Shown piece by piece: positions 44,851-53,314 of a stretch of 64,000 nt of DNA. The notes beneath the pieces were generated by a model that saw only the letters and a program-made list of their open reading frames with translations, had not been told where the DNA came from and did no database searches. The stretch's first letter is position 1; every line of letters starts with the position of its first letter. The stretch comes from Paraburkholderia sp. BL9I2N2 (GTDB taxonomy: Bacteria > Pseudomonadota > Gammaproteobacteria > Burkholderiales > Burkholderiaceae), in assembly GCF_004339745.1 (NCBI RefSeq), contig NZ_SMGP01000005.1, forward strand, positions 372,001 to 436,000. Reading direction: 5' to 3'. A program made the translations under genes and the position numbers.

Positions 44851-46014
44851 ATGCAAACCACGCAGCAGGATTCCTTCCAGGACATTCGCGAAGCCGTACG
44901 CGATCTGTGCCAGCAATTTTCCGGCGAGTATTTCCGCAAAATCGACGAAGTACGCGGTTATCCGGAAGAATTCGTCGACGCGCTCACCAAAGCCGGCTGG
45001 CTGGCCGCGCTGATTCCGCAGGACTTCGGCGGCTCGGGGCTGGGGCTGACGGAAGCGTCGGTCATCATGGAGGAAATCAATCGCGCCGGCGGCAACTCGG
45101 GCGCCTGCCACGGCCAGATGTACAACATGGGCACGCTGCTGCGCCATGGTTCCGAAGAGCAGAAGCAAAAGTATCTGCCGAAGATCGCGTGCGGCGACTT
45201 GCGTCTGCAATCCATGGGCGTGACCGAGCCGTCCACCGGCACGGACACCACGAAGATCAAGACCACCGCCGAGCGACGCGGCGACCGCTATGTGATCAAC
45301 GGCCAGAAGGTGTGGATCTCGCGCGTGCAGCATTCGGACCTGATGATTCTGCTCGCGCGTACCACGCCGCTGTCGGATGTGAAGAAGAAATCGGAAGGCA
45401 TGTCGATCTTTATCGTCGATCTGCGGGAAGCGATCGGTCACGGCATGACTGTGCAGCCGATTCTGAACATGGTCAATCACGAGACCAACGAACTGTTCTT
45501 CGATAACCTTGAAATCCCCGCCGAGAATCTGATCGGCGAAGAAGGGCAGGGCTTCAAGTACATCCTCGACGGCCTGAATGCGGAGCGCACGCTGATCGCC
45601 GCCGAATGTATCGGCGACGGCTACTGGTTCGTCGACAAGGTCACCGAATACGCGAAAGAGCGCATCGTGTTCGGCCGTCCGATCGGCCAGAACCAGGGCG
45701 TGCAGTTTCCGATCGCGCGCTCGTTCATCAATGTCGAGGCGGCCAGCCTGATGCGCTTCGAGGCGGCGCGCCGTTTCGACGCGCATCAACCGTGTGGTGC
45801 CCAGGCCAACATGGCAAAGCTGCTTGCCGCCGACGCTTCGTGGGAAGCGGCCAACGCGTGTCTGCAGTTTCACGGCGGCTTCGGCTTTGCGTGCGAGTAC
45901 GACGTCGAGCGCAAATTCCGTGAAACGCGTCTTTACCAGGTCGCGCCGATTTCCACCAACCTGATTCTTTCGTACGTGGCCGAGCATATTCTCGGGCTGC
46001 CGCGTTCATTCTGA
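44851..46014 (+). CDS. Acyl-CoA dehydrogenase
   Basis: This 387-residue flavoenzyme has the acyl-CoA dehydrogenase blocks AGWLAALIPQDFGGSGLGLTEASV, GVTEPSTGTDTTKIKT, GQKVWISRVQHSD, and the C-terminal QFHGGFGFACEYDVERKFRETRL. It starts 30 bases after the hydratase. The matching gene occurs in the P. aeruginosa itaconate locus (between ich and ict), where its exact reaction is not well defined. It may oxidise or handle a C5 CoA ester. Confidence 0.9.
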   Translation: MQTTQQDSFQDIREAVRDLCQQFSGEYFRKIDEVRGYPEEFVDALTKAGWLAALIPQDFGGSGLGLTEASVIMEEINRAGGNSGACHGQMYNMGTLLRHGSEEQKQKYLPKIACGDLRLQSMGVTEPSTGTDTTKIKTTAERRGDRYVINGQKVWISRVQHSDLMILLARTTPLSDVKKKSEGMSIFIVDLREAIGHGMTVQPILNMVNHETNELFFDNLEIPAENLIGEEGQGFKYILDGLNAERTLIAAECIGDGYWFVDKVTEYAKERIVFGRPIGQNQGVQFPIARSFINVEAASLMRFEAARRFDAHQPCGAQANMAKLLAADASWEAANACLQFHGGFGFACEYDVERKFRETRLYQVAPISTNLILSYVAEHILGLPRSF

Positions 46015-46032
46015 CTTTCGGGCGCAAATACC

Positions 46033-47211
46033 ATGAGACCACTCGACGGTATCAAAGTCGTCACGCTCGAACATGCGATCGCCGCACCGTTCTGTACGCG
46101 TCAACTGGCGGATCTCGGCGCGCGGGTGATCAAGATCGAGCGACCCGGCGTCGGCGACTTTGCGCGCGGCTACGACGAGCGCGTGCATGGACTGTCGTCG
46201 CATTTCGTCTGGACCAATCGCTCGAAGGAGAGTCTTGCGCTCGATCTGAAGCAGCCCGCCGCGACGGAGATTCTCGACGCATTGGTCGCCGACGCGGACG
46301 TGCTGGTGCAGAACCTCGCGCCCGGCGCCGCGGACCGGCTCGGTCTCGGTTACGACACGCTGAGCGAGAAGTATCCGAAGCTGATCGTCTGCGATATTTC
46401 CGGTTATGGTTCCGACGGCCCGTACCGCGACAAGAAAGCCTACGACCTGCTGATCCAGAGCGAATCCGGTTTTCTGTCGATCACCGGTTCGCCGGGCGAG
46501 CCGGCCAAAGCCGGATGCTCGATTGCGGATATCGCAGCGGGCATGTACGCGTATTCGAACATTCTGAGCGCGCTGCTCTTGCGCGGCCGCACGGGAAGCG
46601 GTTGCCGCATCGACGTGTCGATGCTGGAAAGCATGGTCGAGTGGATGGGTTATCCGCTCTATTACGCAATCGACGGTCAACCGCCGCCCGCGCTCTCCGG
46701 CGCGGCGCACGCCACGATCTATCCATACGGACCGTTCCCCGCCGGCGACGGCAAGACGGTGATGCTCGGTCTGCAAAACGAACGCGAATGGAAGCTCTTC
46801 TGCGAGCGCGTGCTGGTGCAGCCGGAACTCGCCACGGACGAGCGCTTCAACTCGAACTCGAAACGCACGTCCGCGCGTGACGCCTTGCGCGAGGTGATCG
46901 TCGCGGCCTTTGCGAAACTGAGCGCGGCGCAGGTCATCGAACGGCTCGATGACGCCGGCATCGCCAACGCGCAGATGAACACGCTCGGCGACGTATGGGC
47001 GCATCCGCAGTTGAAGGCGCGCGGGCGCTGGCATGAAGTCGGCACGGCGGCGGGCGTGGTGCCCGCCTTGTTGCCGCCAGGTTTGCCGGCGGACTTCGAG
47101 CCGCGCATGGACCCGGTTCCCGCGCTCGGCGAGCATACCGACGCGATCCTGCGCGAACTCGGTTACGACAGCGCGCGTATCGACGCGCTGCGAGCCGCCG
47201 GCACGATCTGA
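46033..47211 (+). CDS. ict: Family III CoA-transferase, probable itaconate CoA-transferase
   Basis: This 392-residue class III (CaiB/Frc) CoA-transferase has LDGIKVVTLEHAIAAPFCTRQLADLGARVIKIE, NRSKESLALDLKQP, ISGYGSDGPYRDKKAYDLLIQ with the catalytic Asp, and GRTGSGCRIDVSMLES. In the itaconate pathway this family moves CoA from succinyl-CoA to itaconate. It is 18 bases after the dehydrogenase gene. Its substrate assignment comes from the cluster. Confidence 0.87.
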   Translation: MRPLDGIKVVTLEHAIAAPFCTRQLADLGARVIKIERPGVGDFARGYDERVHGLSSHFVWTNRSKESLALDLKQPAATEILDALVADADVLVQNLAPGAADRLGLGYDTLSEKYPKLIVCDISGYGSDGPYRDKKAYDLLIQSESGFLSITGSPGEPAKAGCSIADIAAGMYAYSNILSALLLRGRTGSGCRIDVSMLESMVEWMGYPLYYAIDGQPPPALSGAAHATIYPYGPFPAGDGKTVMLGLQNEREWKLFCERVLVQPELATDERFNSNSKRTSARDALREVIVAAFAKLSAAQVIERLDDAGIANAQMNTLGDVWAHPQLKARGRWHEVGTAAGVVPALLPPGLPADFEPRMDPVPALGEHTDAILRELGYDSARIDALRAAGTI

Positions 47212-47278
47212 ATGTTTTGCTGTGCCGGCGCGAACGATGCCACGCCGGCGACCTGAACGAATACGACGCGACCTCATC

Positions 47279-48667
47279 ATGAACGACCATCCCAGTCTGA
47301 CGCTTGCCACCTTCGCCGCTCAACTCGACTTCGACAGCATCCCGCGCGCAGTGGTCGAGCGCACCGTCAACCTCTACGTCGACTGGCTCGGTTCGGCGTT
47401 GGCCGGCAAGGGCGCGCGGCCGGTCGAGACGATCGCGCGGTTTGCGCGCCAGGCCGGCGGCGCGTCGAACGACGGCCCGAGCGAAGTGTTGATCGACCGC
47501 AGCCGCACCACGCCGTATTTCGCGGCGATGATCAACGGCGCGGCGTCGCACTTCGCCGAACAGGACGACGTGCACAACGGCTCGGTGTTTCATCCCGCGA
47601 CGGTCGTGTTTCCGGTGGCGCTCGCGCTGGCGCAAGCGCATCGCAAGTCGGGCCGCGATTTGATCGCGGCGGCGGTCGCGGGCTACGAAGTCGGCATCCG
47701 CATCGGCGAGTTTCTGGGTCGCTCGCACTACAAGGTGTTTCACACTACTGGCACGGCCGGCACGCTGGCGGCGGCCGCCACGGCGGGACGGCTGCTCGGT
47801 TTGTCGCCGGTGCAGATGCTCGACGCGTTCGGCTCGGCGGGCACGCAGGCAAGCGGCCTGTGGGAGTTTCTGCGCGACGCCGCCGACTCGAAGCAACTGC
47901 ACACGGCCATGGCCGCGGCCAACGGACTGATGGCCGCGCAACTCGCGGCCGACGGTTTCAAGGGCGCGACGCACATTCTCGAAGGCGCGCAAGGCATGGC
48001 GGCGGGCATGTCGAGCGACGCGGATCCGGCGCGCCTCGTCGACCGCCTGGGTAGCCGGTGGGCGACGGCGGAGACATCGTTCAAGTATCACGCGGCGTGC
48101 CGTCATACACATCCCGCGGCCGACGCGTTGCTCGCCGTGGTGCAGGAACACCGTCTCGCACCGCGTGATATCGCAAAGGTCGTGGCGCACGTCCATCAAG
48201 GCGCGATCGACGTGCTCGGCGCGGTCGTCACGCCGCGCACGGTGCATCAGGCGAAGTTCAACATGGGCACGGTGCTGGGACTCGTGGCGCATCACGGTTA
48301 TGCGGGCGTGACCGAATTCGAGCAGGGTTTCGACGCGGACGCGATCGCCGCCTTCCGCGACAACGTCGAGATGGCCTTCGACGCCGAAGTCGATGCCGCC
48401 TATCCCGCGCGCTGGATCGGCAAGGTGACGGTCACGACCACGGACGGCCGCACGTTCACGGGCCGCGTCGACGAACCGAAAGGCGACCCAGGCAATACGC
48501 TGTCACGCGATGAGATCGCCACCAAGCTGCATCGACTGGCGGCGTTTGCGGGCGCGGCCACCGAAGGCGAGGCCGCGCGATTGCTCGGCAACGCGTGGCA
48601 AATCGCGGGGCAAACGCAGGTTGGGTCGGTCTTCGAAGCAGAGTCCAACGCGACGGTGGCCGCATGA
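47279..48667 (+). CDS. MmgE/PrpD family protein
   Basis: This 462-residue protein belongs to the 2-methylcitrate dehydratase/cis-aconitate decarboxylase family: VNLYVDWLGSALAGKG, FAEQDDVHNGSVFHPATVV, GYEVGIRIGEFLG, FHTTGTAGTLAAAATAGRLLGL and FKYHAACRHTHPAADAL. A homologue is in the P. aeruginosa itaconate locus with unclear role. The family includes the animal itaconate producer IRG1, which is curious in a degradation cluster. ATG 47279 begins the conserved region; the last bases overlap the lyase start. Confidence 0.85.
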   Translation: MNDHPSLTLATFAAQLDFDSIPRAVVERTVNLYVDWLGSALAGKGARPVETIARFARQAGGASNDGPSEVLIDRSRTTPYFAAMINGAASHFAEQDDVHNGSVFHPATVVFPVALALAQAHRKSGRDLIAAAVAGYEVGIRIGEFLGRSHYKVFHTTGTAGTLAAAATAGRLLGLSPVQMLDAFGSAGTQASGLWEFLRDAADSKQLHTAMAAANGLMAAQLAADGFKGATHILEGAQGMAAGMSSDADPARLVDRLGSRWATAETSFKYHAACRHTHPAADALLAVVQEHRLAPRDIAKVVAHVHQGAIDVLGAVVTPRTVHQAKFNMGTVLGLVAHHGYAGVTEFEQGFDADAIAAFRDNVEMAFDAEVDAAYPARWIGKVTVTTTDGRTFTGRVDEPKGDPGNTLSRDEIATKLHRLAAFAGAATEGEAARLLGNAWQIAGQTQVGSVFEAESNATVAA

Positions 48668-49476
48668 GCGTCGCGCTGCCGCGCTCCTATCTGTTCGTGC
48701 CGGGCAATCGCCCTGAGCGCTTCGAAAAAGCGCACGCGGCCGGCGCGGACGCAGTGATTCTCGATCTCGAAGATGCCGTGCAGCCCGATGAAAAACCGGC
48801 GGCGCGCGCGGCGGTGCTGGCCGCTGTATCGGGCGATGCATCGCGGCCCGCATGGGTGCGCATCAACGGCTCGGACACGTCGTGGTTCGACGAGGATGTC
48901 GCCGCGCTCGCCGGGCAACCGGGGGTCGCCGGGATCGTGCTGCCTAAAGCGGAGACGCGTGAACAGATCGACGCAGTGCTGGCGACGGCGCATTCCGCAC
49001 TGAGCGTGTTGCCGATCGTCGAAACGGCGCGCGGATTTGCGAGCCTCGCGGTGTTGTGCGCCGCGCCGCGCGTACAGCGCATCGTGTTCGGTACACTGGA
49101 TTTTCAGATCGATCTCGGTATCGACGGCGACGGCGAGGAACTGCATCTGTTCCGCTCGCAGATCGTGCTGGCCTCGCGGCTTGCCGGGATCGGCGCGCCG
49201 GTGGACGGCGTATCGACCACCATCAGCGACACCGACAGTATCGAAGCCGACGCTCGCCGCGGGCGCCGCTTCGGCTTCGGCGGCAAGCTGTGCATTCATC
49301 CGAAGCAGATCGATGCGGTGCATCGCGCCTATGCGTGGAGCGAAGCGGACAAGGCCTGGGCGCAACGTGTGCTGGCCGCGGTGGAAACAAGTCACGGCGC
49401 GGCGGTGGCGGTGGACGGCAAGATGGTCGATATGCCGGTGATTCTGAAGGCGCGAAGGATCCTGGCGGGCGCATAG
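48664..49476 (+). CDS. ccl: CitE-like lyase, probable (S)-citramalyl-CoA lyase
   Basis: This 270-residue TIM-barrel lyase of the CitE family has LPRSYLFVPGNRPERFEKA, GADAVILDLEDAVQPDEK, RINGSDTSWF, LPIVETARGFASL, RIVFGTLDFQIDLG and GRRFGFGGKLCIHPKQI. It would cleave citramalyl-CoA to acetyl-CoA and pyruvate, the last step of itaconate degradation. ATGA overlap with the preceding gene shows translational coupling. Confidence 0.88.
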   Translation: MSVALPRSYLFVPGNRPERFEKAHAAGADAVILDLEDAVQPDEKPAARAAVLAAVSGDASRPAWVRINGSDTSWFDEDVAALAGQPGVAGIVLPKAETREQIDAVLATAHSALSVLPIVETARGFASLAVLCAAPRVQRIVFGTLDFQIDLGIDGDGEELHLFRSQIVLASRLAGIGAPVDGVSTTISDTDSIEADARRGRRFGFGGKLCIHPKQIDAVHRAYAWSEADKAWAQRVLAAVETSHGAAVAVDGKMVDMPVILKARRILAGA

Positions 49477-49571
49477 GCCGAGGCCAGCGAATCGCCGGCG
49501 CATAGGCGCGGCCTGGTCATTAACCGCGACGAAACATCGGCTTCCAATAATGCCAATTCCCTGAAGAAGCG

Positions 49572-49596
49572 GCGTGACGCAATCTTGACGTCACGC
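49572..49596 (+). terminator. Hairpin between lyase and MFS transporter
   Basis: GCGTGACG (49572-49579) and CGTCACGC (49589-49596) form a perfect 8-bp stem in the 244-base gap. There is no T-run. It may end the enzyme operon or regulate readthrough into the transporter gene. Confidence 0.4.
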
Positions 49597-49720
49597 GGAG
49601 GGGCGCATTCGCGCCGCGTTACCCAAGACCATGCATAGAGCCGTCGCCATATAAAGACAGCCATGCATAACTGTTTTGCGTGCGCGGTCCAGCCGCGCAC
49701 GGACCACGAGGAGACACAAT

Positions 49721-51100
49721 TTGGCAACCGTCAATTCCGGCGCGCGGCTCGACCGCCTGCCCATCACCCGTTTCCACTGGAATATTCTCGGCCTGATCGG
49801 CGCGGGCGCTTTCCTCGACGCATTCGATATCTATCTGGCCAACGGCGCGTTAGCCGCGATGGTCAAGAGCGGCTTCACCGATCTAAGGCTCGGTTCGTTT
49901 TTCATCTCCGCGACCTTCATGGGCATGATGATCGGCGCGGGTCTGTCCGGTTATCTCGGCGACCGGTTCGGCCGGCGTTATTCGTATCAGGCGAACCTGG
50001 CGATTTTCGGCCTCGCGTCGATTGCCGCATGTTTTGCTCCGAATATCTACTGGCTGATTCTGCTGCGTTTCATCATGGGCGTGGGGCTCGGCGCGGAACT
50101 GGTGGTGGCGGCCGGGACGTTATGCGAATTCGTGCCGCCGGCCACGCGCGGACGCTGGACTTCGCTGCTCGCGTTGATCATCAATTCCGGCCTGCTCGGC
50201 GCGACGGCGATCGGCTATTGGGTGATCCCGCATCTGGGCTGGCGCTACATGTTTGCGATTGCCGGGATCGGTGCGCTCGTCGTGTGGTTTCTGCGGCATC
50301 GGATGCCGGAATCGCCGCGCTGGCTGGAGACGGTCGGACGGCTCGACGAGGCCGAGGCGACGGTGTCGGCGATCGAGCGGCAAGTCGAAGCGCGTGTCGG
50401 CAAGTTGCCGCCGGTGGCGCGCGTGATGAGTCATGAGGTGCCGGCCGCGCCGTTCTCGGCGCTGTTCGCGCGCGGCATGATCGGCCGCACACTGGTGGCG
50501 GCGCTGACCTGCATGGCGATCAACATGTCGCTGTATGGGTTCGTCGCGTGGTTGCCGACGTTCTTCGTCAAGGAAGGGCTGACGATCGTGCAGTCGCTGG
50601 GATTCGTGCTGTTGATGTCGTTCGGCGCGCCGGCCGGCGCGGTGGTCGGGTATCTGGTCACGGATCGGATCGGCCGGCGCAACGGCATCGTGCTGTTCTC
50701 GCTCGTGACGATCGCGCTCGGCTTCGTGTACGTGCAGATGCGGACGCCGGCGGCGATTTCCGTGGTTGGGTTCGCGCTGGTGACGGCGATCTATACGGTC
50801 TGCACGCTGGGACTGTTCGGCTACATCCCGGAGTTGTTTCCGACTGCGCATCGGCTGCGGGGAACGGGTGTTGCCGGCACATGCGGACGCGCCGCGTCCA
50901 TGTCCACGCCATATGTGGCGCTGTTGTTGTACACGCACTTCGGCGTGACCGGCGTGCTGACTATGGTCGGCGGGGTGCTGCTGTTGCTGAGCGTGGCGAT
51001 CCTCGCGCTGCGGATCGAGACGAGTCAGCAGACGCTCGAGGACATCTCGCCCGATGCCGATCTGACGCCAGCCGGAGAGTTGTTCGAGAAGTCGGTATAG
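49721..51100 (+). CDS. MFS transporter, probable itaconate/organic-acid uptake
   Basis: This 459-residue permease has twelve predicted membrane segments and the MFS motif LSGYLGDRFGRRYSYQANL between segments 2 and 3, plus MPESPRWLETVGRLDEAEATV in the central loop. The TTG at 49721 is chosen as start because GAGGAG lies seven bases before it. It follows the enzyme genes in the same direction and probably imports the substrate, although its own family suggests only an organic acid or sugar-acid. Confidence 0.85.
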   Translation: MATVNSGARLDRLPITRFHWNILGLIGAGAFLDAFDIYLANGALAAMVKSGFTDLRLGSFFISATFMGMMIGAGLSGYLGDRFGRRYSYQANLAIFGLASIAACFAPNIYWLILLRFIMGVGLGAELVVAAGTLCEFVPPATRGRWTSLLALIINSGLLGATAIGYWVIPHLGWRYMFAIAGIGALVVWFLRHRMPESPRWLETVGRLDEAEATVSAIERQVEARVGKLPPVARVMSHEVPAAPFSALFARGMIGRTLVAALTCMAINMSLYGFVAWLPTFFVKEGLTIVQSLGFVLLMSFGAPAGAVVGYLVTDRIGRRNGIVLFSLVTIALGFVYVQMRTPAAISVVGFALVTAIYTVCTLGLFGYIPELFPTAHRLRGTGVAGTCGRAASMSTPYVALLLYTHFGVTGVLTMVGGVLLLLSVAILALRIETSQQTLEDISPDADLTPAGELFEKSV

Positions 51101-51277
51101 GCAATTGAGCGCATGAGCGCGGTCCGTCGATTCGCTCTTTCAGACGCGATCGCGCTCCAAAGGAACAGCACCTCGATGCCGCACCACTGCGCTCGCGGAC
51201 CAGCGCGTGCCCCGCTTTTGTGCGCGATTCTGGCTGGCGCGTGTATCGACGACGTTTGCGCCGCGGACGTAAAGCGT

Positions 51278-51646
51278 TCAGCAGACGGCCGGTGCCGCCG
51301 CATCGCTTTCGCATTCGGCCAGCAACGAAAGCAGCTTGTCCAGCGCGAACGGTTTCCTGAGAAAGCCTTTGACGGGTAAGGCAGGCGCTTCGCCGCTGCC
51401 GCTCGTCAGAATGACGGGTACGGACGCCAGTTCACTGCGGGCCTGCATCGATTCGATCAGTTCGGCGCCGTCCATGTTGGGCATGCGCCAGTCACACACC
51501 ACGGCGCTCACGCGCGTGCGTTGCAGTCGTTCAAAAGCTTCGGCGCCGTCCGCCGCCGTGGCGACCGTGTAACCGCGGCCGACCAGCACGGCGCGCAGCG
51601 CGGACAATGCCTCGGGTTGGTCGTCGACCAGTAATACGCGACTCAT
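51278..51646 (-). CDS. Single-domain response regulator (receiver only)
   Basis: This 122-residue protein is one receiver domain: acidic DDQ near residue 8, phospho-Asp in AVVCDWRMPNMDG, Thr/Ser in VPVILTSGSG and Lys in GFLRKPF. There is no output domain, so it likely acts by protein-protein contact or as a phosphate sink, as in CheY-like proteins. No histidine kinase is adjacent. It faces the MFS transporter convergently and is divergent from the LysR gene. Confidence 0.9.
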   Translation of the reverse strand: MSRVLLVDDQPEALSALRAVLVGRGYTVATAADGAEAFERLQRTRVSAVVCDWRMPNMDGAELIESMQARSELASVPVILTSGSGEAPALPVKGFLRKPFALDKLLSLLAECESDAAAPAVC

Positions 51647-52094
51647 ATTGCTTATGCCTGAAATATTCGGTTGGACTGGGCCTCGGGTATTCGTGGCGCC
51701 GGCCGTGACAGGGACGTGGGCTAAATTGCCATGTGTTGTTGTCCTGTCGAGCCGCAGGTTAAAGCAAGTGCTGTGCCTGGAGATATGCGGCGGCGCGTAA
51801 CCGTGGCTTACGGGGAGTCAGAATGCGCCGGCCAGAATCCGTTCAACACAGCGCGGAGGGGGCACGAGAGCGCATTGCAGGGAATCGATAAGGTCGCGCG
51901 CGCCGATCCGGGCATGATGGTCGGAGCGCGAGCGGTAAGCGGTTCAACGCTTACCTGTATCGCTGCGTCTAATGCATGAAGTTGCGGGCGAGACCGGCGG
52001 CTCTGCCGAAACGGTTTAGCGCTTCCTTCACGCCCGGTTAAGATTGGCCTTTGTCTTGCGAGCGCCCAGCGGCGCTTCAACCCAGGCCTTCATC
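51647..52094. other. Divergent gap between receiver and LysR genes
   Basis: About 450 bases hold no convincing gene. It contains the hairpin or dyad at 51934-51955 and should contain both promoters. Confidence 0.4.
51934..51955. promoter_or_regulatory. Perfect dyad upstream of LysR gene
   Basis: GGTAAGCG (51934-51941) and CGCTTACC (51948-51955) are a perfect 8-bp inverted repeat with a six-base spacer, about 140 bases before the LysR start. Could be an operator or a hairpin. Confidence 0.35.
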
Positions 52095-52982
52095 ATGCAT
52101 TTCGATTTCGTGGACTTGCGCTTGCTCCTCAATATCGCCGACACGCAGAACCTGGCGCGCGCGGCGGAGCGCTCGCATCTGTCGGCGCCGGCGGCAAGCA
52201 ACCGGGTCAAGAATCTCGAGGAACAACTGGGTTTCAAGCTGCTCTATCGCACCAGCCAGGGCGTGACGCTGACGCCCGCGGGCGAAGCCTTCGTGCATCA
52301 CGCGCGGCTCGTGCTCGAACGGGTCGAGCATCTGGCCGGCGACATGCAGGAGTACGGCGAAGGCATCAAGGGACACGTGCGCATCTGGGCGAACACCACC
52401 GCGATCAGCGAGTTCATGCCGGCCGTGCTGAGCCATTTTTTGCGCGATCATCCGGACGTCAACATCGACCTGCGCGAAGTGTTGAGCGGCGAAATCGTCA
52501 AAGGCGTGGCGGACAGCGCGACGGATATCGGCATCGTCGCGGGCAATGTGCATGCGGAGCATCTGGAAATGCTGCCGTATCGCGACGACCGGCTCGTGCT
52601 GGTCACGTCGCGCGATCATCCTTTGGCACGTCTGGCGTCGGTCGACTTCGCGCAAGTGCTCACGGCCAATTTCGTCAGCTTGCCGACGTCGAGCGCGATC
52701 CACGCGTTCATCACCAGTGCCGCCGATGCGCTCGGCGCGCGGCTGAAACTGCGCATTCAGGTCGGCAATTTCGAAGCCGCTTGCCGGATGATCGAAGCGG
52801 GCGTGGGCATCGGCATCGTGCCGGAATCGGTCGCGCTAAGGCACAAGAAGACGATGCAGATCGCCACGGTCGGACTGAACGACCCGTGGGCGGAGCGCAA
52901 GCTCAAGATCTGCGTGCGCAGCCTCAAGGACCTGCCGCCGTTCGCGCGTGTGCTGGTCGACAGGCTGATGGCGGGCGTTTGA
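52095..52982 (+). CDS. LysR family regulator
   Basis: This 295-residue regulator starts MHFDFVDLRLLLNIADTQN with the winged helix AERSHLSAPAASNRVKNLEEQLGFKLLYRTSQGVTLTPAG (HTH near residues 20-60), then a type 2 periplasmic-like sensor domain (DIGIVAGNVHAEHLEMLPYR, IEAGVGIGIVPES). It may regulate the upstream organic-acid cluster or the downstream aminoadipate genes. Start ATG 52095 is fixed by the conserved N-terminus. Confidence 0.88.
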   Translation: MHFDFVDLRLLLNIADTQNLARAAERSHLSAPAASNRVKNLEEQLGFKLLYRTSQGVTLTPAGEAFVHHARLVLERVEHLAGDMQEYGEGIKGHVRIWANTTAISEFMPAVLSHFLRDHPDVNIDLREVLSGEIVKGVADSATDIGIVAGNVHAEHLEMLPYRDDRLVLVTSRDHPLARLASVDFAQVLTANFVSLPTSSAIHAFITSAADALGARLKLRIQVGNFEAACRMIEAGVGIGIVPESVALRHKKTMQIATVGLNDPWAERKLKICVRSLKDLPPFARVLVDRLMAGV

Positions 52983-53240
52983 GGCCGACGTCCGTTGACG
53001 TTCACTCCTGCGCGTTGTCGGCCCGGTTGCGCCAAGGCGCCGCCAGCGCGGCCCGTGCGAACGCGTCGAAGTCAGAGGCCTCGTATTTCCAATAAGAAAC
53101 GAGCGCGGCAGGGCTGGCGTGCTGGCGCGCGGTTCGTGCCGGTGCCGGCAACGTACGGCGCGGTGGGCTCGACGTGCTAGCCAGTCCATGCAGAGCAAGC
53201 CTTCCCGAGCTTTCCGCCGACCGGCTCCGGGCAAATACCC
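52983..53240. other. Gap between LysR and amaB
   Basis: No gene is recognised in this GC-rich stretch. The promoter and dyad for amaB begin at 53241. Confidence 0.4.
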
Positions 53241-53269
53241 TTGCCGCCGCAAAAACCCGCGTGTATAGT
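53241..53269 (+). promoter_or_regulatory. Sigma-70-type promoter for amaB
   Basis: A -35-like TTGCCG (53241-53246), a 17-base spacer and -10 TATAGT (53264-53269) lie about 45 bases upstream of the start codon. The start point would fall near 53276, inside the adjoining dyad. Confidence 0.6.
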
Positions 53270-53300
53270 TTCCGAACTTACTCTTGTTTCGCATCGGAAA
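53269..53300. promoter_or_regulatory. Operator-like inverted repeat at the amaB promoter
   Basis: TTTCCGA (53269-53275) and TCGGAAA (53294-53300) are a perfect 7-bp inverted repeat with an 18-base spacer. The left arm touches the -10 box, so a bound repressor would block transcription start. No regulator is proven. Confidence 0.5.
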
Positions 53301-53314
53301 TTAAAGGGATTCTC

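Noticed and set aside
46934-48295. 453-residue open frame antisense to the MmgE/PrpD gene
   Set aside because: Composition is typical of a shadow frame and no family is recognisable.
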